This document shows, in pieces, positions 46,853 to 56,543 of a stretch of DNA of 64,000 bases; position 1 is the first letter of the stretch; the number at the start of each line of letters is the position of its first letter. This DNA comes from Methylocystis sp. Sn-Cys (GTDB lineage Bacteria > Pseudomonadota > Alphaproteobacteria > Rhizobiales > Beijerinckiaceae). Location: assembly GCF_016745395.1 (NCBI RefSeq), contig NZ_JAERVJ010000001.1, forward strand, positions 248,001 to 312,000, given 5' to 3'. The position numbers were made by a program, and so were the translations under genes. The notes under the pieces were generated by a model that had not been told where the DNA came from, searched no databases, and saw only the letters and a list, made by a program, of their open reading frames with translations.

Positions 46853-47051
46853 CGAGCGCCCAATTTGGTGGATCGGCGCAGGCGGCGCGTCAGTCGTGAA
46901 CTCATGGGGAAACAGTTGCGCAGGACGTCGCGGAAATCAAATGGGGGCGCCAATGCGTGAAGCGCCTCGGTCCACAATGGATGTTCGAGACCTTTACGCC
47001 GACGAGGATTCGGCCTCGTCGATCAACCCGTTCTCCAACCGACGAGCGGTG

Positions 47052-47080
47052 AAAAAATGCCCCGGCGATCACGCCGGGGC
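47052..47080 (-). terminator. Intrinsic terminator for the small exported protein gene
   Basis: GCCCCGGCG (47059-47067) pairs with CGCCGGGGC (47072-47080). On the minus strand it is followed by ATTTTTTC. Lies 28 bases past the stop of the 80-residue gene. The rest of the gap 46853-47051 shows nothing recognisable. Confidence 0.88.
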
Positions 47081-47107
47081 CTTTGCGGGTTCTCGTGAAT
47101 CGCCGGT

Positions 47108-47350
47108 TCAGCGAGCGCCCTCGAGAGTGATGTTGCCCGTTGGGTCGTGCGGGCGCCCTCGGAAGACATAAGGCGACTGATGACGCGTCGCGTCGCGGGG
47201 CGTGACGCTCAGCACCTCGTCGCGTCGGTGCTTTTGCATCGATTGATCCCAGACCTCATCGAAATCGAAGAATCTGTCGGAAGCGCAGGCCGGGGCGGCA
47301 GAGAGCACAACGCCCAGCGCCGCGGCCGCAAAGAGCAATTTGACGGACAT
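47108..47350 (-). CDS. Small exported hypothetical protein
   Basis: 80 residues, with GGAGG upstream of the ATG at 47350. Signal peptide MSVKLLFAAAALGVVLSAAPACA, then a 57-residue mature peptide (RFFDFDEVWDQSMQKHRRDEVL...). A well-formed terminator follows, supporting a real transcription unit. No family recognised. Confidence 0.7.
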   Translation of the reverse strand: MSVKLLFAAAALGVVLSAAPACASDRFFDFDEVWDQSMQKHRRDEVLSVTPRDATRHQSPYVFRGRPHDPTGNITLEGAR

Positions 47351-47592
47351 TGGTTTCCTCCATCTCCAGAGCGCCTCCCGGTTTCGGCGACCGCCGACCC
47401 GACATTGCGTCTGTAAAAAGGAGTGTTGTTCATCTCACTGTCACAATAAAGTGGACATTGGATTCCCCCCTCGCGGACATATTCGCCCAATATGTTCGGA
47501 CGCTCAAAAAAATGCGCGCCGCTCGGGACGAGCGGCGCGCACGACGATGCGATCGGGAAGCGGTCTTATACGCGATCCGCTTATTGGGCCGG

Positions 47593-47728
47593 CGTCATTC
47601 CCGACGCTCGCTCGAGCGAGCAATCAGGAATTCAAAGCAAAACCAGCGTTTTTTGGCTCTGGATTCCCGGTCGGGCGTTCAGCCCGCCGGGAATGACATT
47701 CCCCGATGCGAGCTGTTCAAACGAAAAT
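47593..47728 (-). repeat. Family A palindromic repeat, copy A4
   Basis: Core 47593-47698, inverted orientation like A3, followed by GAGCTGTTCAAACGAAAA. Ends four bases from the grxD stop. The remaining gap 47351-47592 shows only scattered bases and no recognisable element. Confidence 0.8.
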
Positions 47729-47732
47729 AGTG

Positions 47733-48074
47733 TTACGCCTTGCCGGCCTGGGCGTGCGGCACGCCTTCCTTGTCGAAGAGCGCAACGAGTTCGCCCGACT
47801 GGAACATTTCTCGGGTGATGTCGCAGCCGCCGATGAACTCGTTCTTGATGTAGAGCTGCGGGATCGTCGGCCAGTTGGAATAGGTCTTGATGCCTTCACG
47901 GATTTCGCCGTCGGCAAGCACGTTGATCGCCTTGTAAGGCACGCCGATATGGTTGAGGATCTGCACCACTTGCATGGAGAATCCGCACTGCGGGGCCTGC
48001 GGGGTGCCCTTCATGAAGAGGACGACGTCGGAAGATTCGATCTCGCTCTTGATGCGGCTGTTGGCGTCGGACAT
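47733..48074 (-). CDS. grxD: Monothiol glutaredoxin Grx4
   Basis: 113 residues from the ATG at 48074. Active site CGFS in [35 protein letters not shown] follows. It binds a bridging 2Fe-2S cluster with glutathione and delivers it with BolA. Immediately downstream of a bolA gene on the same strand, 51 bases apart. Confidence 0.97.
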   Translation of the reverse strand: MSDANSRIKSEIESSDVVLFMKGTPQAPQCGFSMQVVQILNHIGVPYKAINVLADGEIREGIKTYSNWPTIPQLYIKNEFIGGCDITREMFQSGELVALFDKEGVPHAQAGKA

Positions 48075-48125
48075 CTGCTTTTCCTTTCCTGCGGCGTTCA
48101 AGGCGCCGCTTCTGGCCTCGTCATT

Positions 48126-48356
48126 TTACGGCGCGCGGGTCGTCAACGCCAGCGCGTGAAGCTCGCCGCCCAGCCGCGAGCCGAAGGCCGCATTCACGAG
48201 CTGATGCTGCTTCACCCGCGACAGCCCGCGAAACTGCTCGGAAACAACCGTCGCAGCCCAGTGGTCGTTGTCGTCGGCGAGCGCAGTCAGCTCGATGGTC
48301 GCGTCGGGGAGGGCGGCCTTGATGATGCTTTCGATCTCGGCGGCGGGCATAGGCAT
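48126..48356 (-). CDS. BolA family protein, Grx partner
   Basis: 76 residues from the ATG at 48356, preceded by AGAGGAC; 48350 is the alternative. AAEIESIIKAALPDATIEL and FRGLSRVKQHQLVNAAFGSRLGGELHALAL give the short BolA form. Set between purL and grxD, the standard alphaproteobacterial order, and thus the likely partner of Grx4 in iron-sulfur handling. It lacks the His-rich loop of the BolA at 2433. Confidence 0.93.
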   Translation of the reverse strand: MPMPAAEIESIIKAALPDATIELTALADDNDHWAATVVSEQFRGLSRVKQHQLVNAAFGSRLGGELHALALTTRAP

Positions 48357-48375
48357 TGGGTTCGTCCTCTTTGCG

Positions 48376-50610
48376 TCATGAATTGTCGGGAAAGACACTG
48401 TCGTCCCCGGCCATGAAGGCCGGAAGCGGCGTTTCATGCGCTTTGCGCAGTTCGGAGAGCAATATCGGCGCCTCGCCTGGCAGCTTCAAGGAATCGCCGC
48501 CCGTGACGCCCAGCGCGAAGACGCTGACGCCATGCGCCGCAGCTTCATCGGAAACGACGTTGGCGTCCCCCGCCGTAACGAGATAACGCGCCTGATCCTC
48601 ACCGAAGAGAACGGCGTTTTCCGGGCCTTTGGGAAGCGCCGAAATTGCGGCGCCGATCCCGCCTGCAAGCGCCATTTCCGACAGGGCGACCGCGAGACCG
48701 CCGTCGGAGAGGTCATGCGCGGCGGAGACCTTTCCAGAGAGGATCAGCTCACGGACGAGATCGCCGTTCTTGCGTTCGGCGGTCAGATCGACGGGCGGCG
48801 GCGCGCCTTCCTTGCGGCCGCAAAGCTCGGCGAGATAAGCGGACTGGCCAAGCCAGCCCCTGGTTTCGCCGATGAGAAGGATCGTCTCGCCTTCGCGCGC
48901 CAAGCCCGCAGAGGCGGACGTTGCGACATCCGCGATCACGCCCACGCCTCCGATCGCCGGCGTCGGCAAAATGCCGGCGCCCTGCGTCTCGTTGTAGAGG
49001 GACACATTGCCGGAGACGATCGGGAAGTCGAGCGCCGCCGCCGCCTCGCCGATCCCCTGCAGGCAGCCGACGAACTGGCCCAAATATTCAGGCCGTTCGG
49101 GATTGCCGAAGTTGAGATTGTCGGTCAGCGCCAGCGGTTTGGCGCCGGTCGCCGTGATGTTGCGCCAAGCCTCCGCCACCGCCTGCTTGCCGCCCTCGAC
49201 CGGGTCGGCGGCGCAGTAGCGGGCGGTGACGTCGGCCGTCACAGCCAGACCCTTCGGCCCCTCCTTGACGCGAATCACCGCTGCATCGCCGCCGGGACGG
49301 CGCACGCTGTTGCCGAGAATGAGATGATCATATTGCTCCCAGACCCAGCGCTTGGAGCAAAGATTGGGCGTCGAGAGCAGCTTCAAGAGCGCGTCGCGGT
49401 TCGAGAGCGGCGGCGTCACGGACGCAGGGTCGATCACGGGCTGCTTGGGTGAGGGAACCCACGGCCGGTCATAGACCGGCGCCTCGTCGCCGAGCTCCTT
49501 GATCGGCAGGTCGGCCTTTACCTCGCCCTTGTGCTTCACGACGAAACGCAAATCGTCGGTCGTTTTGCCGACAATGGCGAAATCGAGCCCCCATTTGCGG
49601 AAAATGCCCTCGGCCTGCTGCTCGAGCTCCGGCTTCAGCACCATGAGCATGCGTTCCTGGCTCTCCGAGAGCATCATCTCATAGGCCGTCATGCCTTCCT
49701 CGCGGCAGGGCACGGCGTCGAGATCGAGCTCGATGCCGAGATTGCCCTTGGCGCCCATTTCAACCGCCGAGGAGGTGAGCCCCGCCGCGCCCATGTCCTG
49801 AATGGCGATGACCGCGCCCGAGGCCATGAGCTCGAGGCAGGCTTCGAGCAGCAACTTCTCGGAGAAGGGGTCGCCCACCTGCACAGTCGGCCGTTTCTCC
49901 TCGGCGTCCGCCTCGAAAGAGGCCGAGGCCATGGTCGCGCCATGAATGCCGTCGCGGCCAGTCTTGGAGCCGAGATACACGATCGGATTGCCGACGCCCG
50001 CGGCAGCCGAATAGAAAATCGAATCCGCGCGCGCGAGGCCCACCGCCATGGCGTTGACGAGGATGTTCCCGTCATAGCTCGCGTCGAACTCGGTCGAGCC
50101 GCCAACCGTCGGCACGCCGAAGCTGTTGCCGTAACCGCCAACGCCCGCAACGACCCCCGAGACAAGATGCCGCGTCTTGGGATGGGCCGGCCGGCCGAAG
50201 CGTAAGAGGTTGAGACAGGCGATCGGCCGCGCGCCCATGGTGAAGACGTCGCGCAAAATGCCGCCCACGCCCGTCGCTGCGCCCTGATAGGGCTCGATGA
50301 AGGACGGGTGGTTATGGCTCTCCATCTTGAAGACGCAGGCGTCGCCGTCGCCGATGTCGATGACGCCGGCGTTCTCGCCGGGGCCCCGGATGACCCAGGG
50401 CGCCTTTGTGGGCAGCTTGCGCAGATGGATGCGCGAGGATTTATACGAGCAGTGCTCGTTCCACATGGCCGAGAAAATGCCGAGCTCGGTGAAGCTCGGC
50501 GTACGGCCGATCAGCTTCAGGATGCGGTCATATTCGTCGGCTTTGAGCCCATGCGCGGCGGCGAGTTCGGCGTCGACCTTGGGTTCAGCGGGGGAGGCGT
50601 TGGCGGTCAA
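48376..50610 (-). CDS. purL: Phosphoribosylformylglycinamidine synthase subunit PurL
   Basis: 744 residues, the small-type PurL that works with PurS and PurQ to make FGAM in purine synthesis. [23 protein letters not shown] near the N-terminus, the ATP-binding [28 protein letters not shown] and the repeated AIRS-type domains are present. Start codon TTG. purQ and purS are not next to it here. A structured leader with several hairpins precedes it. Confidence 0.97.
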   Translation of the reverse strand: MTANASPAEPKVDAELAAAHGLKADEYDRILKLIGRTPSFTELGIFSAMWNEHCSYKSSRIHLRKLPTKAPWVIRGPGENAGVIDIGDGDACVFKMESHNHPSFIEPYQGAATGVGGILRDVFTMGARPIACLNLLRFGRPAHPKTRHLVSGVVAGVGGYGNSFGVPTVGGSTEFDASYDGNILVNAMAVGLARADSIFYSAAAGVGNPIVYLGSKTGRDGIHGATMASASFEADAEEKRPTVQVGDPFSEKLLLEACLELMASGAVIAIQDMGAAGLTSSAVEMGAKGNLGIELDLDAVPCREEGMTAYEMMLSESQERMLMVLKPELEQQAEGIFRKWGLDFAIVGKTTDDLRFVVKHKGEVKADLPIKELGDEAPVYDRPWVPSPKQPVIDPASVTPPLSNRDALLKLLSTPNLCSKRWVWEQYDHLILGNSVRRPGGDAAVIRVKEGPKGLAVTADVTARYCAADPVEGGKQAVAEAWRNITATGAKPLALTDNLNFGNPERPEYLGQFVGCLQGIGEAAAALDFPIVSGNVSLYNETQGAGILPTPAIGGVGVIADVATSASAGLAREGETILLIGETRGWLGQSAYLAELCGRKEGAPPPVDLTAERKNGDLVRELILSGKVSAAHDLSDGGLAVALSEMALAGGIGAAISALPKGPENAVLFGEDQARYLVTAGDANVVSDEAAAHGVSVFALGVTGGDSLKLPGEAPILLSELRKAHETPLPAFMAGDDSVFPDNS

Positions 50611-50702
50611 ATGAGCAGGCCCTGCGCAAAGGCGGCGCTTTTTTGGGCGCCGCGGGGGCGCTGAAAGCGCCGGAACTGCCTGAGAGTCTCAGGCGTTTTT
50701 TC
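50611..50702. promoter_or_regulatory. Hairpin-rich region upstream of purL
   Basis: GCCTGA (50678-50683) and TCAGGC (50689-50694) form a stem followed on the plus strand by GTTTTTT, a plus-strand terminator shape with no plus-strand gene before it. GGCGCTGAAAGCGCC (50657-50671 region) is a second hairpin. On the minus strand these lie in the purL leader. Could be an antisense RNA end or a purine-responsive leader. The rest of the gap up to 50904 should hold the ompW promoter. Confidence 0.4.
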
Positions 50703-50904
50703 GTAAACCTCGATTAGCGCCGGGCGTCCCGCAAGGCAACAGCACAAAAATGTTGCGCTACGGACACAATGCCAAAGAATGAACAGTCCACAGCGTTTTT
50801 ATTGATGTTTATCAAGTTATGGAGACCAAAAACGTAGCAACTTCTTTGCCGACTCGGCGCGGACGGCGTCGACCGTCCACCGAAGCGATTTCGAGGGGGT
50901 TCCG

Positions 50905-51828
50905 ATGAGGAATATTGTTCGCGGCGCTGTCGCCGCCATTGCGTTGGGGACGGCCGCCGTCTCTGCTCACGCGGCCGATCTGCCGAGCATCAAGGCTCCG
51001 CCGCCGGCGCCGGTGTTCGTCGACACCTATCAGCCCTTCCAGATCCGCCTCAAGGTCGGCAGCCTGATCCCGCTCGACGGCACCGCCAAGATCTATGACG
51101 CTGGCGCGGTGCATCCCACGCTCGCCGCCCTCGGCGTTCCCGGCGGCAGCGTCGGCGTCGCCACTGGCCTGAGCGCCGGCTATGGCAGCCTGGTGCCGGG
51201 CGCCAGCACGAGCATCTCCACCTCCGTCATCCCGATGCTCGACGTCGCCTATTATCTGACCAAGAACTGGGCGATCGAGGCCATCTGCTGCGTTTCGCCG
51301 CATCATATCCAGGGCACGGGCGTTCTGGCCGGCTCCAGCCTGGCGCACACCTGGGCGTTCCCGCCGTCCGTGATGCTGCAGTATCACTTCACGAACTTCG
51401 GCGCCTTCCAGCCTTACCTGGGCGTCGGCGTGAACTTCACGACCTTCTGGGGCACCCGCGCCGGCAACAACAATTGGGCGCTCAATTTCGCTCCTAATTC
51501 TATCGCCGCCGGGCTCGGGGCTTTTGGCGCCAACGCCAGCTTCTATTCGGCCAGCATCACCCCGTCCTGGGGCGTCGTCGGCCAGGCTGGCGCGGACTAC
51601 ATGTTCAACGAACATTGGGGCGTCAACGTCGATGTGAAATACATCATGGTGGAGCCCAACGCGCACGCCAATATCGTGGCCTTCATCCCGGGCCCGGTTG
51701 GCGCGGCGCTCAATCCGGTCTTTGTCCCGGTCAACGCTGCGGTGAAGATCAACCCGCTGGTCGTCTCCGCCGGTCTGACCTACCGTTTCGGCGGCGATTG
51801 GGGCCTTCCGAAGCTCCTGCCGTTCTAA
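50905..51828 (+). CDS. OmpW family outer-membrane protein
   Basis: 307 residues. Signal peptide with MRNIVRGAVAAIALGTAAVSAHAADLP, then a proline-rich linker and QPFQIRLKVGSLIPL, the start of an OmpW barrel. Later strands FGAFQPYLGVGVNFTTFWG, WGVVGQAGADYMFNEHWGVNVDVKY and the C-terminal LTYRFGGD are typical. OmpW forms an eight-stranded barrel with a hydrophobic channel. A strong terminator follows. Confidence 0.93.
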   Translation: MRNIVRGAVAAIALGTAAVSAHAADLPSIKAPPPAPVFVDTYQPFQIRLKVGSLIPLDGTAKIYDAGAVHPTLAALGVPGGSVGVATGLSAGYGSLVPGASTSISTSVIPMLDVAYYLTKNWAIEAICCVSPHHIQGTGVLAGSSLAHTWAFPPSVMLQYHFTNFGAFQPYLGVGVNFTTFWGTRAGNNNWALNFAPNSIAAGLGAFGANASFYSASITPSWGVVGQAGADYMFNEHWGVNVDVKYIMVEPNAHANIVAFIPGPVGAALNPVFVPVNAAVKINPLVVSAGLTYRFGGDWGLPKLLPF

Positions 51829-51853
51829 TTTGAACGTCACCCGCTCAAAAGAA

Positions 51854-51879
51854 AACCGGCCCTAGCGGCCGGTTTTTTT
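51854..51879 (+). terminator. Intrinsic terminator after ompW-like gene
   Basis: AACCGGCC (51854-51861) pairs with GGCCGGTT (51867-51874), then a run of T. Twenty-five bases past the stop. Confidence 0.92.
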
Positions 51880-51917
51880 ATTGGCGAGTAGACCAGTTTG
51901 CTAGCCGTGGTCTTATA

Positions 51918-52080
51918 CCGTTTCCGTTTGAATAGCTCGGATTGGGGCTTGTCATTCCCGACGGGCCGAAGGCCCGATCGGGAATCCAGAGCCACAAACG
52001 CGCTGGTTTGGCTCTGGATTCCTGATCGCTCGCTGCACGAGCGTCGAATGACACCGAACCAATCAAGTGGATCTCGTATT
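51918..52080 (+). repeat. Family A palindromic repeat, full-length copy A5
   Basis: Core 51951-52053 with both flanks, CCGTTTGAA on the left and GGATCTCGTAT on the right, aligning along its whole length with the copy at 335-499. Lies in the 436-base gap between the convergent ompW-like and parB genes. Confidence 0.85.
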
Positions 52081-52106
52081 ACGCGTTTTCGCTAAAGGAT
52101 CTCGGC

Positions 52107-52189
52107 CGTCATTGCGAGCGGAGCGAAGCAATCCAGGGCAGTGATGGGGCTCTGGATTGCTTCGTCGCTTACGCTCCTCGCAATGACGG
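52107..52189 (+). repeat. Family B palindromic repeat, copy B4
   Basis: CGTCATTGCGAGCGGAGCG...GCAATCCAGGG and GCTCTGGATTGCTTCG...GCTCCTCGCAATGACGG, in tandem with the family A copy A5. Together they fill most of the ompW-parB gap. Confidence 0.82.
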
Positions 52190-52264
52190 CAGCGCTGCTC
52201 TAACCGAATTTTTCAGCCCGCTGGGAATAACGCAGTTCACCGCGGCTTCGCCGAGCCGCTCAAA

Positions 52265-53146
52265 TCACCCATTCAACAGCCGACAAATCGCGTCGAGCTG
52301 GTCCAGCGATTGGTAGCGGATGCGAATCTCGCCCCGCTCGCCCTGATTTTTGATGTCCACCGCCATGCCGAGCGAATCGCCGAGCGATTTTTCCAAGGCG
52401 CGGGTATTGGCGTCCTTTTCCGGGCGCGGCCTTTTACTGCCATCAGGGTCGTTAGCCGGAGATTGGGCGTTCGTCTGAGCCTGGCTCATGGCCTCGACAT
52501 CGCGCACGGTCAGCCCCTGTTCGACGATCTGCCGCGCGACCGCCTCCGGGTTCTCGACCGCCAGCAGCGCACGGGCGTGACCGGCTGAAATCTTGCCGTC
52601 CTGCACCAGCGCTTTGGCGCCTTCCGGGAGGTTCAGCAGCCGCATCGTATTGGCGACATGAGAGCGGCTTTTGCCGATAATCTTGGCGATGTCGCTCTGG
52701 GAATAGCTGAACTCGGCGCCCAGACGCTCATAGCCCTTCGCTTCTTCTATGGCGTTGAGGTCAGCGCGCTGGACATTTTCGATGATCGCGAGCTCCAGCG
52801 CTTCCTTGTCGTCGGCCTCGTGAATGACGACCGGAACATCCGCAAGACCGGCGGCCTGGGCGGCGCGCCAGCGTCGCTCGCCGGCGATGATCTCATAGGC
52901 GTCGGCGACGCCCGGAATCGCGCGCACGACGATCGGCTGGATAATGCCTTTTTCGCGAATGGAATTCGAGAGGTCTGCGAGGTCCTCCTCGCGAAACATG
53001 GTGCGCGGATTGCGCGGATTGGGGCGCAAAAATTCGATCGGAACCTTGCGCTGTCCACGCGGACGCTCAGTGGGCGCCTCATCTCCGGCGTCGCCCAAAA
53101 GCGCCGCCAGGCCGCGACCAAGCCGTCGGCGCGGTTCTTCTGCCAT
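52265..53146 (-). CDS. parB: Chromosome partition protein ParB
   Basis: 293 residues. The CTPase N-domain carries GERRWRAAQ, the central helix-turn-helix (SQSDIAKIIGKSRSHVANTMRLLNLPE) binds parS, and the C-terminal segment (GERGEIRIRYQSLDQLDAICRLLNG) dimerises. It spreads on DNA from parS and positions the origin region. parS sites lie 1.1 and 3.4 kb upstream of its start. Follows parA on the same strand. Confidence 0.98.
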   Translation of the reverse strand: MAEEPRRRLGRGLAALLGDAGDEAPTERPRGQRKVPIEFLRPNPRNPRTMFREEDLADLSNSIREKGIIQPIVVRAIPGVADAYEIIAGERRWRAAQAAGLADVPVVIHEADDKEALELAIIENVQRADLNAIEEAKGYERLGAEFSYSQSDIAKIIGKSRSHVANTMRLLNLPEGAKALVQDGKISAGHARALLAVENPEAVARQIVEQGLTVRDVEAMSQAQTNAQSPANDPDGSKRPRPEKDANTRALEKSLGDSLGMAVDIKNQGERGEIRIRYQSLDQLDAICRLLNG

Positions 53147-53188
53147 ATCGAAAACGCTCCCTAATGGTCGTAAACTGTATTGCCGAAG

Positions 53189-54010
53189 CTACGCCGCCCT
53201 GAGGCGCTTCTCGCGCTGGATCACTTCGGAGGCGAGCTTGAGATAGGCCTGGCTGCCGGAGCATTTCAGATCATAGAGCAGCACCGGCTTTCCATGAGAC
53301 GGCGCCTCGGAAACGCGCACATTGCGCGGGATCATCGTCTCATAGACCTTGTCGCCCATGAAGCGGCGCACATCGGCGGCGACCTGGGTCGCGAGATTAT
53401 TGCGCGGGTCGTACATGGTCAGCACGACGCCATGGATCGACAGTTTCGGATTGAGCGTCCGCGTCACCTGCTCGACGGTCGAGAGAAGCTGCGACAGGCC
53501 TTCGAGCGCGAAGAATTCGCATTGCAAGGGCACGACAACCGCATCGGCGCTCGCCAGCGCATTGATGGTCAGCAGATTGAGCGACGGCGGGCAATCCACG
53601 AGAATATAGTCGTAGCGCTTGCCGTCGAGATGATGCTCCGCTGCGGCGAGCTCGGCCAGCGCGCGCTTCAGCCGAAAGGCGCGGTCCTTGTCGCCGGCGA
53701 TCTCCAATTCGACGCCCAGCAGATCGAGGGTCGAGGGCGCGATCGACAGACGCGGCACCACGGTCTGGACAATGGCGTCGGCAAGGCTCGATTCGCCAAG
53801 CAGGACGTCATAGGTCGAAATCTTGCGGCTCTTACGATCGACGCCGAGGCCGGTCGAGGCATTGCCCTGCGGATCGAGATCGATGACCAGCACTTCCTCG
53901 CCCACGGCGGCAAGCGCCGTGCCGAGATTGATCGCTGTGGTGGTTTTGCCGACGCCGCCCTTTTGATTGGCGAGGACGAGCACGCGCTGGCCGTTATTTT
54001 CTCCGGACAA
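53189..54010 (-). CDS. parA: Chromosome partition ATPase ParA
   Basis: 273 residues from TTG at 54010, six bases after AGAGG. Deviant Walker A KGGVGKTTTAINLG, VIDLDPQGNAS and DYILVDCPPSLNLLTINAL are present. Dynamic ATPase that pulls ParB-parS complexes apart. Its start overlaps the end of rsmG by 17 bases, so translation is coupled. Confidence 0.98.
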   Translation of the reverse strand: MSGENNGQRVLVLANQKGGVGKTTTAINLGTALAAVGEEVLVIDLDPQGNASTGLGVDRKSRKISTYDVLLGESSLADAIVQTVVPRLSIAPSTLDLLGVELEIAGDKDRAFRLKRALAELAAAEHHLDGKRYDYILVDCPPSLNLLTINALASADAVVVPLQCEFFALEGLSQLLSTVEQVTRTLNPKLSIHGVVLTMYDPRNNLATQVAADVRRFMGDKVYETMIPRNVRVSEAPSHGKPVLLYDLKCSGSQAYLKLASEVIQREKRLRAA

Positions 54011-54644
54011 AATCTGCCTCTGAAGGTGAATGGACGACGATCAATCTGGCGCGCTTATGCGTGCGGCTCTGAACAGTCTCGTAAGTAAAATTACCGACAG
54101 GCTGAGCGGCGGTCAATTCGTCACGCCATTCCTCGCCCTTTAAAAACACCGCTTTTGCGCCGTTTTCCAAAGGTTCGCGCGCCATTTCCACAAGCCGGGC
54201 GAGCGGCGCCAAAGCGCGGGCGCTGACGGCCTCGATTTTCCCGGCAAGCGGTGGCAAGGCTTTCTCGATGCGCTCGGCATGGACTTCGACGGGCGCGCCT
54301 GTTTCACGTGAAACAGCCCGCAGGAACGCCGCCTTGCGCTGATCGCTCTCGATCAAATGAACTAAAGCGCCGTCGACACCTTTCAACAAGAGGGATGTCA
54401 CCAAACCAGGAAACCCAGCGCCGGAACCAAGGTCACCCCAAATCCGCGCCTCAGGCGCGCACTCCCAGACCTGCGCCGAATCTGCAAAGTGGCGCAACCA
54501 GACGTCGCCCAGCGTGTTGGGGGCGACGAGATTGATCTTCGCCTGCCAGCGCTGAAGCAATTGCTCATAGACCGAAAGCTCTTCTTCGATCTTCCGCAGG
54601 GCTGGGACAAGTTCGAGCGCCGCAGCGCGAGAGGCTCCACTCAC
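53994..54644 (-). CDS. rsmG: 16S rRNA (guanine527-N7)-methyltransferase
   Basis: 216 residues from GTG at 54644, overlapping the mnmG stop by four bases. [22 protein letters not shown] and SAM-binding [14 protein letters not shown] are the family hallmarks. Methylates G527 of 16S rRNA. A perfect parS site lies inside the reading frame at 54300-54315, encoding ...VSRET..., with the codon choice fixed by the palindrome. Confidence 0.97.
   Translation of the reverse strand: MSGASRAAALELVPALRKIEEELSVYEQLLQRWQAKINLVAPNTLGDVWLRHFADSAQVWECAPEARIWGDLGSGAGFPGLVTSLLLKGVDGALVHLIESDQRKAAFLRAVSRETGAPVEVHAERIEKALPPLAGKIEAVSARALAPLARLVEMAREPLENGAKAVFLKGEEWRDELTAAQPVGNFTYETVQSRTHKRARLIVVHSPSEADFVRRK
54300..54315. 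other. parS site within rsmG
   Basis: TGTTTCACGTGAAACA is a perfect 16-bp palindrome identical to the consensus parS that ParB binds. It lies in the rsmG coding sequence, about 1.1 kb from the parB start. Confidence 0.95.
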
Positions 54645-56485
54645 GCGCGACGCGCCCGCGCTGCGAGGAGCGTCAGAGCTGAGGGCGTCATGCCGTCGAT
54701 CCGCTGCGCCTGGCCGAGCGTCCGCGGCTTCAGGAAGGCGAGCTTCCCACGCAGCTCAGCGGATAGACCAGCAATGGCGTGATAATCCAACGTATCCGGC
54801 AGAGCGAGTTCCTCGTCTCTTCTGAAAGCGTCGATGTCTGCCTGTTGCCGGTCGAGATAGACCGCATAGCGCGCATCCGTCTCGATCCGCTCGGCTGTCG
54901 CTGGATCAATCTCGCCAAGTTGAGGCCAAATCTCCCTCAAAGACCCAAGCGTGACAGAAGGCAAAGCGAGGAGAGCAAAACCGCTGCGGCGCTGGCCGTC
55001 CTGATTGACAGCAAGTCCGTGTTTCAACGCCGCCGCTGATGTCAAAGAGATGCTTTCCAGCAAAGCACGCGCGCGGGCCAGTTTCTCCGCCCTTGCGCGG
55101 TAAACCGCCTGGCGCTCGCCTCCGATGCAACCGATGTCTAACCCCTTCGGCGTCAATCGCTCGTCCGCATTATCCGCCCGCAGAGAGAGCCGATATTCGG
55201 CGCGAGAGGTGAACATCCGATAGGGTTCCGTTACCCCGCGCGTGACGAGATCGTCGATCATGACCCCGAGATAAGCCTCGGCGCGATCGAAAATCACCGC
55301 GCTCTTTCCTTGCGCCAAACGCGCGGCGTTGAGCCCCGCGACGAGGCCCTGGGCGGCAGCTTCCTCATAACCGGTCGTGCCATTGATCTGCCCGGCCAGG
55401 AAAAGGCGCTTCAGCCGCTTCGTTTCGAGACTGGGCAGAAGTTCGCGCGGATCGACATAGTCGTATTCGATGGCGTAGCCGGGCCGAAGAATACGCGCCT
55501 GTTCGAGGCCCGGTATTGACTGAATGAAGGCGTGCTGAGTCGCGACCGGCAGAGAGGTCGATATGCCGTTCGGATAGACCGTGTCGTCGTCGAGCCCTTC
55601 CGGCTCCAGGAAGATTTGATGCCCGTCACGATCGCCAAAGCGCGTGACCTTATCCTCGATCGAAGGGCAATAGCGCGGACCGGGCCCGGAGATGGCGCCG
55701 GTCTTGAGCGGAGAACGGTGGAGATCGGCACGGATAATTTCATGCGAGCGCGCCGTCGTCCGCGTGATCGCGCAGGCAACCTGGGGGTTTCCGATCCGCT
55801 CCGTGAGCGTCGAGAAAGGCTCGGGCGTCTCGTCGCCATATTGCTTTTCGAGGCCTTCCCAGTCGATCGTCTTGCCGTCGAGGCGGGCCGGGGTGCCGGT
55901 CTTGAGGCGACCAACCGCAAAATCCGCCGACCGCAGGCGTTGCGAAAGTCCGAGAGCCGGCGGATCGCCCATCCGGCCAGCCGGCGTGCGTTCGTCTCCA
56001 ATGTGGATCATCCCGCCGAGAAAAGTGCCGGTGGTGATGATGACAGCGTCTGCGTGGACTGCCTCTCCCGCGGCCGTCAAAACGCCTCGAACGTGATCCC
56101 CTTCGACCAGAAGGCCCTCGACAGAGGCCTCGACGATCGATAAATTTGGGACCGCTTCGATGGCTGCAAGCATGGCGGCTCGATAGAGCTTGCGATCCGC
56201 TTGGGCGCGGGGCCCACGCACGGCCGGGCCCTTTGAGCGATTGAGCATTCGAAATTGGATGCCGCCCAGATCGGCGACGCGACCCATGAGTCCGTCGAGC
56301 GCATCGATCTCGCGCACCAGTTGGCCCTTGCCGAGCCCGCCGATCGCGGGATTGCACGACATCACGCCGATCGTCGCGCGGGAATGCGTGACGAGCGCCG
56401 TCTTCGCGCCCATCCGCGCAGCCGCAGCCGCGGCTTCGCAGCCGGCGTGCCCGCCGCCGATCACGATGACATCGAAATGTTTCAT
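54641..56485 (-). CDS. mnmG: tRNA uridine-5-carboxymethylaminomethyl enzyme MnmG
   Basis: 614 residues from the ATG at 56485. FAD-binding [43 protein letters not shown] and the [22 protein letters not shown] segment are diagnostic. With MnmE it installs the cmnm5 group at tRNA U34. An open extension upstream to 56620 would read through parS2 and is not used. Confidence 0.98.
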   Translation of the reverse strand: MKHFDVIVIGGGHAGCEAAAAAARMGAKTALVTHSRATIGVMSCNPAIGGLGKGQLVREIDALDGLMGRVADLGGIQFRMLNRSKGPAVRGPRAQADRKLYRAAMLAAIEAVPNLSIVEASVEGLLVEGDHVRGVLTAAGEAVHADAVIITTGTFLGGMIHIGDERTPAGRMGDPPALGLSQRLRSADFAVGRLKTGTPARLDGKTIDWEGLEKQYGDETPEPFSTLTERIGNPQVACAITRTTARSHEIIRADLHRSPLKTGAISGPGPRYCPSIEDKVTRFGDRDGHQIFLEPEGLDDDTVYPNGISTSLPVATQHAFIQSIPGLEQARILRPGYAIEYDYVDPRELLPSLETKRLKRLFLAGQINGTTGYEEAAAQGLVAGLNAARLAQGKSAVIFDRAEAYLGVMIDDLVTRGVTEPYRMFTSRAEYRLSLRADNADERLTPKGLDIGCIGGERQAVYRARAEKLARARALLESISLTSAAALKHGLAVNQDGQRRSGFALLALPSVTLGSLREIWPQLGEIDPATAERIETDARYAVYLDRQQADIDAFRRDEELALPDTLDYHAIAGLSAELRGKLAFLKPRTLGQAQRIDGMTPSALTLLAARARRA

Positions 56486-56521
56486 ATCCCCCTGCAAGCT
56501 TCTTCTCCGAAGCCCTCGCAC

Positions 56522-56537
56522 TGTTTCACGTGAAACA
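56522..56537. other. parS site between mnmE and mnmG
   Basis: TGTTTCACGTGAAACA, identical to the copy at 54300. Intergenic, between the mnmE stop and the mnmG start. Confidence 0.95.
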
Positions 56538-56543
56538 GTCTGT

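Noticed and set aside
46809-47171. Open frame of 120 codons overlapping the pdxA start
   Set aside because: Overlaps the start of pdxA and runs over an intrinsic terminator and the end of an opposite gene; no recognised product.
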